NCBI GenBank assembly: GCA_041392205.1
Contig: JAWKMO010000004.1
Location: forward strand, 1 to 64,000
Direction: 5' to 3'
DNA from: Halomarinibacterium sp041392205
GTDB lineage: Bacteria > Bacteroidota > Bacteroidia > Flavobacteriales > Flavobacteriaceae
Length of the DNA: 64,000 bases
Shown here: positions 59,453-64,000 of the stretch, in pieces
Layout: each line of letters starts with the position of its first letter
Numbering within the stretch: the first letter of the stretch is position 1
Translations under genes and position numbers: made by a program
Notes under the pieces: model-generated
What the model was told of the DNA's origin: nothing
Database searches by the model: none
The model's input: the letters and a program-made list of their open reading frames with translations, nothing else

Positions 59453-60094
59453 ATGAAAGATACTTTTACCCATAAAGGGATGCGAAAAAAGTTGGTGGAA
59501 ACCCTACAAAAAAAGGGGATAAACAATGAGGCAGTGTTAGAGGCAATTGGTAAAGTCCCTAGACATTGTTTTATGGATAGTGGTTTTGTAGATCATGCGT
59601 ATGTGGATAAAGCGTTCCCAATTGCAGCAGAGCAAACTATTTCACAGCCTTACACGGTAGCCCGGCAAACAGAACTTTTGGATGTAAAAGCAGGGGATAC
59701 TGTTTTGGAAATAGGAACGGGTAGTGGTTACCAAAGTGCTGTATTGCTTGAAATGGGCATTACCGTTTATACCATTGAACGCCAAAATGAATTATTTAAA
59801 AAAACCACTTTGTTTTTACCCAAAATAGGCTACCGACCTAAAAAAATGGTTTTTGGCGATGGTTATAAAGGATTACCAGAGTTTGCCCCATTTAATGGTA
59901 TTGTAGTTACAGCGGGCGCCCCCTTTGTTCCAAAACCACTTTTGGCTCAATTAAAAATAGGTGGAAAATTGGTTATTCCGGTGGGCGAGGATGTACAAAT
60001 AATGACTGTTTTTATGCGGACATCAAGTTCCCATTTTGAAAAAACGGAACATGGTGAGTTTCGATTTGTACCGTTGTTGGAGGATAAGAATTAA
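59453..60094 (+). CDS. pcm: Protein-L-isoaspartate O-methyltransferase
   Basis: Methylates isoaspartyl residues to start repair of aged proteins. The 213-residue chain has KVPRHCFMDSGFVDHAYVDKAFPI near 38-61, the substrate-binding TISQPYTVARQTELL near 65-79, and the SAM motif VLEIGTGSGYQSAVL near 88-102. FNGIVVTAGAPFVPKPLLAQLKIGG closes the core. Its ATG is preceded by AAAACCCAAAACCTGTA. The stop lies 1 bp from that of the convergent methyltransferase. Confidence 0.95.
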   Translation: MKDTFTHKGMRKKLVETLQKKGINNEAVLEAIGKVPRHCFMDSGFVDHAYVDKAFPIAAEQTISQPYTVARQTELLDVKAGDTVLEIGTGSGYQSAVLLEMGITVYTIERQNELFKKTTLFLPKIGYRPKKMVFGDGYKGLPEFAPFNGIVVTAGAPFVPKPLLAQLKIGGKLVIPVGEDVQIMTVFMRTSSSHFEKTEHGEFRFVPLLEDKN

Positions 60095-60095
60095 A

Positions 60096-60905
60096 TTACT
60101 TCTCGGCAATAACCTCTACCATTAAAGGGCAGCAAATGGTTGCCCCCGGAGTCTTTTCTAATTGAGAAAGGTCTCTTAAAGCATTTGTAACCTCTTCTTG
60201 TTGTAAATATCCTGTTTGCACTAATCTTGGGAAAAAGCTTTCATAAAAAGACTTAGGCCATTGCCAGACCAAATCTTTGGGTGTAGCCATTTTTTGCATC
60301 GACCGAAGATGGGTTACAGTCATTCCTAATTGGCTTGTTATATGAGGTAAGTGCCGACCAATATTGAGATCTGCATCCATGTCCCCAAAACTTTTGTAGG
60401 CAGCTTTTATGGCTTTTGTAAGATGGGGTAATTGGGGTTCTATTTGGTGGGTAGACCAATCATAATATTCGTGAAATACCATTTTACCTCCGGGTTTTAA
60501 TGCATCATAGATTTTTTTCAAAATTTCTTGTGGATTCGGAATCCAAGCCAGTGCCCATCTACAGTACATTCCATCCAAACTATTGGGAGCTAATTGCAAG
60601 TCATTAAAATCGGAACAAATAGCTTCAATAGATAAATGATCTTTTGCAGCGATTTCAGATAGGTGATGAATGAATCCTTCCGATTTATCGACGCCAATAA
60701 CCTTACCCGAAGCTCCTACAATATAGCCTAATTCTTTAGTACAAAATCCTGGGCCACAACCTAAATCTAAAAGCGTTTGTCCTGCGTTAAAACGGGCTAA
60801 ATTCCAACCATGGTGAGCTTCACTGGCCCAAACTTGATGTTGTATGCCTAGGCGATGTAATTCTAATTGATCGGTTCCGAGGATATAGGCATTGGATTCT
60901 TGCAT
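60096..60905 (-). CDS. Class I SAM-dependent methyltransferase
   Basis: A 269-residue methyltransferase. The SAM-binding motif is LLDLGCGPGFCTKELG near 47; VIGVDKSEGF follows, then DGMYCRWALAWIPNPQEILKKIYDALKPGGKMVFHEYYDW near 110-150. The rest resembles UbiE/CoQ3-like methyltransferases, but the substrate is unknown. It is convergent with pcm, with the surface-protein gene upstream on the same strand 28 bp away. Confidence 0.87.
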   Translation of the reverse strand: MQESNAYILGTDQLELHRLGIQHQVWASEAHHGWNLARFNAGQTLLDLGCGPGFCTKELGYIVGASGKVIGVDKSEGFIHHLSEIAAKDHLSIEAICSDFNDLQLAPNSLDGMYCRWALAWIPNPQEILKKIYDALKPGGKMVFHEYYDWSTHQIEPQLPHLTKAIKAAYKSFGDMDADLNIGRHLPHITSQLGMTVTHLRSMQKMATPKDLVWQWPKSFYESFFPRLVQTGYLQQEEVTNALRDLSQLEKTPGATICCPLMVEVIAEK

Positions 60906-60932
60906 AGAGTAACGTAAAATTTGAAAATAAGC

Positions 60933-63338
60933 TTAATAATTTACATATACATCCCCAATAAATGGTTGCGGAAACTCTGGGTCGTTTAAGTGTAAAACGT
61001 AAAAATAGGTGCCCACAGGAACTACTTTGTTTTGTTGTAAGATTCCTCTATTAGGAACAGCATTCCACAATCCTTCTTCATTGCCTCCTTCATAAATAAG
61101 ATTTCCTTCGCGACTATAAATCTTTAAGTTAAACTCTGGAAAAACATCTATAATATAGAAAATTTTAAAGACATCGTTAAGTCCGTCACCATTAGGCGAA
61201 ATACCTTCTGGAATCATAGGTGGGCACTTTTCTACAATAAGCTGAAACGAACTGGTGGTGAAACAAATTTCATTTTCCAGTCGTACATAAATAGTTTGTG
61301 GATTACTAGTATTTTCAAATGCTCCAGGATTTAAGATTGGATTTATATTTAACGTTGCTTCTTCAATAGAATTAAAAAACTGAACCGTTCCTTGTGTATT
61401 TGTTGTAATGGTTTCTAGTAATTCTTCATTTAAAAGGTTAAAAGTAGCCGTTTGAAATCCTTTGTCACATTCCGTTAAATTGGGTAATTCAACAATAGGA
61501 GGAAGGGTTCCAAAAGTAACTAGTATTTCAAATTCATTATTGAATTCATTTAACTCTTGGACATTTCCAACGCCAGTTCCGTTATCATCTACAACAGCAA
61601 GAAGGCTAAATTGGTTGGGAATACTTTCGGGCAAATCTACTTCTAAGATACCCGGTTCACTACCTCCAATAGGAATATCATTTTGGGTTTGAGATTGTGC
61701 AATAAGAGTAGTATTTGCATAAAACGCAATTTGAGTGCCGGCAAGAAGAACATTTGTTCCTAATGTATTATAAACAGTATATTCAATTAATAAATCGCGT
61801 TGGCGACATGCATAAATTTCATTGTCTATAGAAACAGTAGCGTCCGGAAGGGGACAAATAATAACTTCCACTTGAAAATGATCAATTACAAAACAATCTG
61901 GATTAGAGACCCGAATCCAAATCTCTTGTGGGTTTACTGTGTTTTCATAGTTTTCTGGGTTAGAAATTGGATTTAATTCTGCTAAGGCATCTGCTTCGGT
62001 AAGATGGTATGTGATGGAATTAATAGGATTTATTTGCGCAGTTGCTTCGGTTAAATTGAACAATTCATCCCCTACGACATCGCATAACTCTAAATTGGAT
62101 AATCCAACTATTACGGGGGAAACCAGTAAATGAAGCGCAACATTAGCTTCATTATTGGTATCGTCTTTTTCGTTTACCAAATCTTGTGGGTCTGCAATAA
62201 CACGGAATAAAAAATCTATGGGTGTTGAAGTGGGAATTGTTAATGTAATAGTACCACTTTCAAATTCTCCCACTTCTAAAAAACCCGAAGTTTGGGTAGT
62301 AGCAAGTAAGGTGTTATTAGCAAAGAAACCTACATTAATTGGGGGAAGTCTGTCTGTTCCCAAAGTATTATACACCGTATAATCCAAGGTAATTTCGTAG
62401 TCATCACATTCGGTAAAACCTTCCAAATTATCTATTGTTACCGTGGCGTCTGGCAAAGCAATGTTGAGTGTGGTAATAATATTGTTTACCATAATCAAAT
62501 CCTGTCCAGAGGTTACTTCTATAGAGGCACTAGTATCTCCTGGTAAAATGATTCCTTCTACACTATAAAAATCAATATCCATATTATAGAGGGTGTCACT
62601 ATTAGTATAGGTATTGGTTCCATTAAAAGCATTGTCTGAAGGGTTTAAGGGAGGATTGCTTAAAATAGTTCCGTTAAGTCTAAGCGTTTCGTTTACGGCA
62701 ATGCCACGATCTCCTTCCCAGGCCAAAAAGCCAATTTTGGCACCAGAATTATCGATGGTTTCTAGATCGGTAATTTGGATACTCAAAGTATTGTTATTTG
62801 CGGAGACACCCTGTAGTCCGTCAAAAATATTGATTTGGTTTAAGGGGAGTGTATCATCTTCATAAATAATACTTATTGCCCAACCCCCAAAGTTGGTAGC
62901 ATTGGGGCAATAGGCATCGATAACTTCAGTGAGATCTAACTCAGATAGGGTATAGGTTCCGTTACCTTGGGTTTGAATTTGATTGGTAACATTGGCAAAT
63001 GCTGAAAAATAATTTAAAGAATCATTTAGAAAATAAGAGAAAGTTCGTTCAGAAGTGATATCGGTAGTATTCAATTTAACAGAAAAATCTCCATCCCCTG
63101 AACCGGCCCAGTAGAGATAGGCTGCTATAACACTTTGGTTTGCTTCTAGAGATAAAACAGCACTGCTTTGGGTTTGTATAACACACTCAGACAAGAGACC
63201 ATTTTCGTTAAGATTTAGGGTGTTACCAAAAGTTAATTGGTCGTATCTTCCTTCAAATTGCTGAAAAAGTTGGATGTCCTGCGAAAATGAATTCAAAGGA
63301 AAATAACATAAAAGAAGGAATAGTAAATATCTATCCAT
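60933..63338 (-). CDS. Large secreted protein with gliding-motility-type C-terminal domain
   Basis: An 801-residue secreted protein. The signal peptide ends LNSFSQ. An N-terminal part (about 20-290) is followed by two tandem units of about 205 residues (about 295-498 and 499-707), each with PDATVxIDN, YTVYNTLGT, a CARDB-like strand pattern and an ENTxNPQ-type segment. The end is a type B sorting domain (about 708-801, ISPNGDGLNDVFKI, LKIYSREGNLIYEG), the gliding-associated T9SS signal. It is probably a surface adhesin or filament. No enzyme motif seen. Confidence 0.88.
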   Translation of the reverse strand: MDRYLLFLLLCYFPLNSFSQDIQLFQQFEGRYDQLTFGNTLNLNENGLLSECVIQTQSSAVLSLEANQSVIAAYLYWAGSGDGDFSVKLNTTDITSERTFSYFLNDSLNYFSAFANVTNQIQTQGNGTYTLSELDLTEVIDAYCPNATNFGGWAISIIYEDDTLPLNQINIFDGLQGVSANNNTLSIQITDLETIDNSGAKIGFLAWEGDRGIAVNETLRLNGTILSNPPLNPSDNAFNGTNTYTNSDTLYNMDIDFYSVEGIILPGDTSASIEVTSGQDLIMVNNIITTLNIALPDATVTIDNLEGFTECDDYEITLDYTVYNTLGTDRLPPINVGFFANNTLLATTQTSGFLEVGEFESGTITLTIPTSTPIDFLFRVIADPQDLVNEKDDTNNEANVALHLLVSPVIVGLSNLELCDVVGDELFNLTEATAQINPINSITYHLTEADALAELNPISNPENYENTVNPQEIWIRVSNPDCFVIDHFQVEVIICPLPDATVSIDNEIYACRQRDLLIEYTVYNTLGTNVLLAGTQIAFYANTTLIAQSQTQNDIPIGGSEPGILEVDLPESIPNQFSLLAVVDDNGTGVGNVQELNEFNNEFEILVTFGTLPPIVELPNLTECDKGFQTATFNLLNEELLETITTNTQGTVQFFNSIEEATLNINPILNPGAFENTSNPQTIYVRLENEICFTTSSFQLIVEKCPPMIPEGISPNGDGLNDVFKIFYIIDVFPEFNLKIYSREGNLIYEGGNEEGLWNAVPNRGILQQNKVVPVGTYFYVLHLNDPEFPQPFIGDVYVNY

Positions 63339-63354
63339 AGCACCATTTTATAGC

Positions 63355-63362
63355 TAAAGATA
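63355..63362 (-). promoter_or_regulatory. Possible -7 box for the 801-residue surface protein gene
   Basis: On the minus strand TATCTTTA matches TAnnTTTG at 7 of 8 positions, about 17 nt before the ATG at 63338. No -33 TTG at the usual distance. Confidence 0.4.
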
Positions 63363-63411
63363 CAATTTTAAATAGGTTTAATAACTAATTTTTAAATGAA
63401 GAGATAGGATT

Positions 63412-64000
63412 TTATAAATCACGCTTTCGTAAAATAGCATAGGAACCATAGATAAAAATGGCAGTCCAAGCTGTAGTTATTACAATGGCAGTAATAGGGA
63501 CATCGTAGCTTTTTTGTATTTCTTCACCTACTTGGTTGGCTATGCTTTGTATGGCTCCCAATCTTGAAAAAGGCTCCACAATGAGGTCGGACATGGCATT
63601 GAGCGGAAGAAAGTTGTAAACACTATCAAAAAGGTTTACATCCGTTTTTACTTTAATATACTGAAAAAGGATGGCAATTAGCCCTTCAATTACCTGCCAT
63701 AATCCCAAAAATCCTAGGGCAAAAGCCGATTTTTTCACCCAAATTCCCAAAAACATACAAAAACTGAAAAAACAGACCAGCTTTAGGAAATACGCAAACA
63801 TGTATTCTAAATCACTAAATATAATCCCGAGTTCGGTATAATCGGAAAAGAAAAGCCCTAAAATCATGGTGACAGCAAAAAGGAACACCGTTGAAATAAC
63901 CGAAAACAGGAGCACGGCCAGAAATTTTGAAGTGATAAACTCCTTCTTACTTAACCCATCAATAAGGTTTTGTTTTAAAGTTCTGTAGCTGTATTCGTTG
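63412..64000 (-). CDS. ABC-2 type transporter permease, 5'-truncated by the window
   Basis: The frame is open to the right edge of the window, so at least 195 C-terminal residues are seen and the start lies outside. The visible part begins NEYSYRTLKQNLIDGLSKKEFI, a typical cytoplasmic stretch of ABC-2 permeases, followed by about four to five hydrophobic helices and a short basic end (ILRKRDL). It is the membrane subunit of an ABC exporter; the ATPase gene is expected just outside. The cargo is unknown. Confidence 0.88.
   Translation of the reverse strand, partial: NEYSYRTLKQNLIDGLSKKEFITSKFLAVLLFSVISTVFLFAVTMILGLFFSDYTELGIIFSDLEYMFAYFLKLVCFFSFCMFLGIWVKKSAFALGFLGLWQVIEGLIAILFQYIKVKTDVNLFDSVYNFLPLNAMSDLIVEPFSRLGAIQSIANQVGEEIQKSYDVPITAIVITTAWTAIFIYGSYAILRKRDL

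Overview
This window looks like a stretch of core chromosome from a Flavobacteriaceae bacterium (phylum Bacteroidota). The evidence is low G+C and AT-rich spacers, TAnnTTTG-type promoters without obvious Shine-Dalgarno sequences, three secreted proteins with type A T9SS sorting tails, one with a gliding-motility-type tail, a TonB-receptor/DUF4249 pair, and the gene order ligA-DUF6913-dapA-bamD-rpoZ-coaBC-DUF4835-recN-fabI. I could not name the genus. I saw no rRNA, tRNA, insertion sequence, prophage, CRISPR array or clear pseudogene.

Layout. 0.1-4.4 kb (minus): TonB receptor, DUF4249 lipoprotein, murQ and a small membrane protein in one operon. 4.5-10 kb (minus): monomeric icd, rplS, dps, trmD, a TPR protein and a GNAT; the largest non-coding stretch (6738-7299) separates icd from rplS. 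10-16 kb: a Tat-exported oxidoreductase and a small plus-strand pair, then long-form GAPDH and HtrA on the minus strand. 15.8-19 kb (plus): dapF-GNAT-mltG and a lysozyme-like protein. 19-26 kb (minus except ybgC): RsmI-like methylase, PQQ sugar dehydrogenase, tyrosine phosphatase, dnaA, YigZ, DMT transporter and ribD. 26.3-51.7 kb: a long plus-strand run with GNAT-prmC-LOG, two giant T9SS cargo proteins, aquaporin, the ligA-to-fabI block, a glycosyltransferase, ybbR-coaE and a two-component system. 51.7-58.8 kb (minus): miaA, K+ channel, exonuclease/GIY-YIG protein, yggS, DUF1015, 3-hydroxyacyl-CoA dehydrogenase and a Gfo/Idh enzyme. 58.9-64 kb: GNAT and pcm (plus), then a methyltransferase, a gliding-type surface protein and a truncated ABC permease (minus).

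Most genes serve housekeeping: cell wall (murQ, dapA, dapF, mltG), cofactors (ribD, coaBC, coaE, yggS), translation (rplS, trmD, prmC, miaA), replication and repair (dnaA, ligA, recN) and envelope assembly (bamD, HtrA, T9SS cargo).

I found no clear new multi-gene system. The observations most worth following are non-coding or architectural: DnaA-box-like repeats in the 6.7-7.3 kb spacer, promoter -7 boxes lying 4-6 nt before start codons, 11-bp-phased TGTTAA boxes before the two-component operon, and a PA domain that seems nested inside a beta-sandwich domain of a 1478-residue surface protein. All calls come from reading the sequence; no database search was run.
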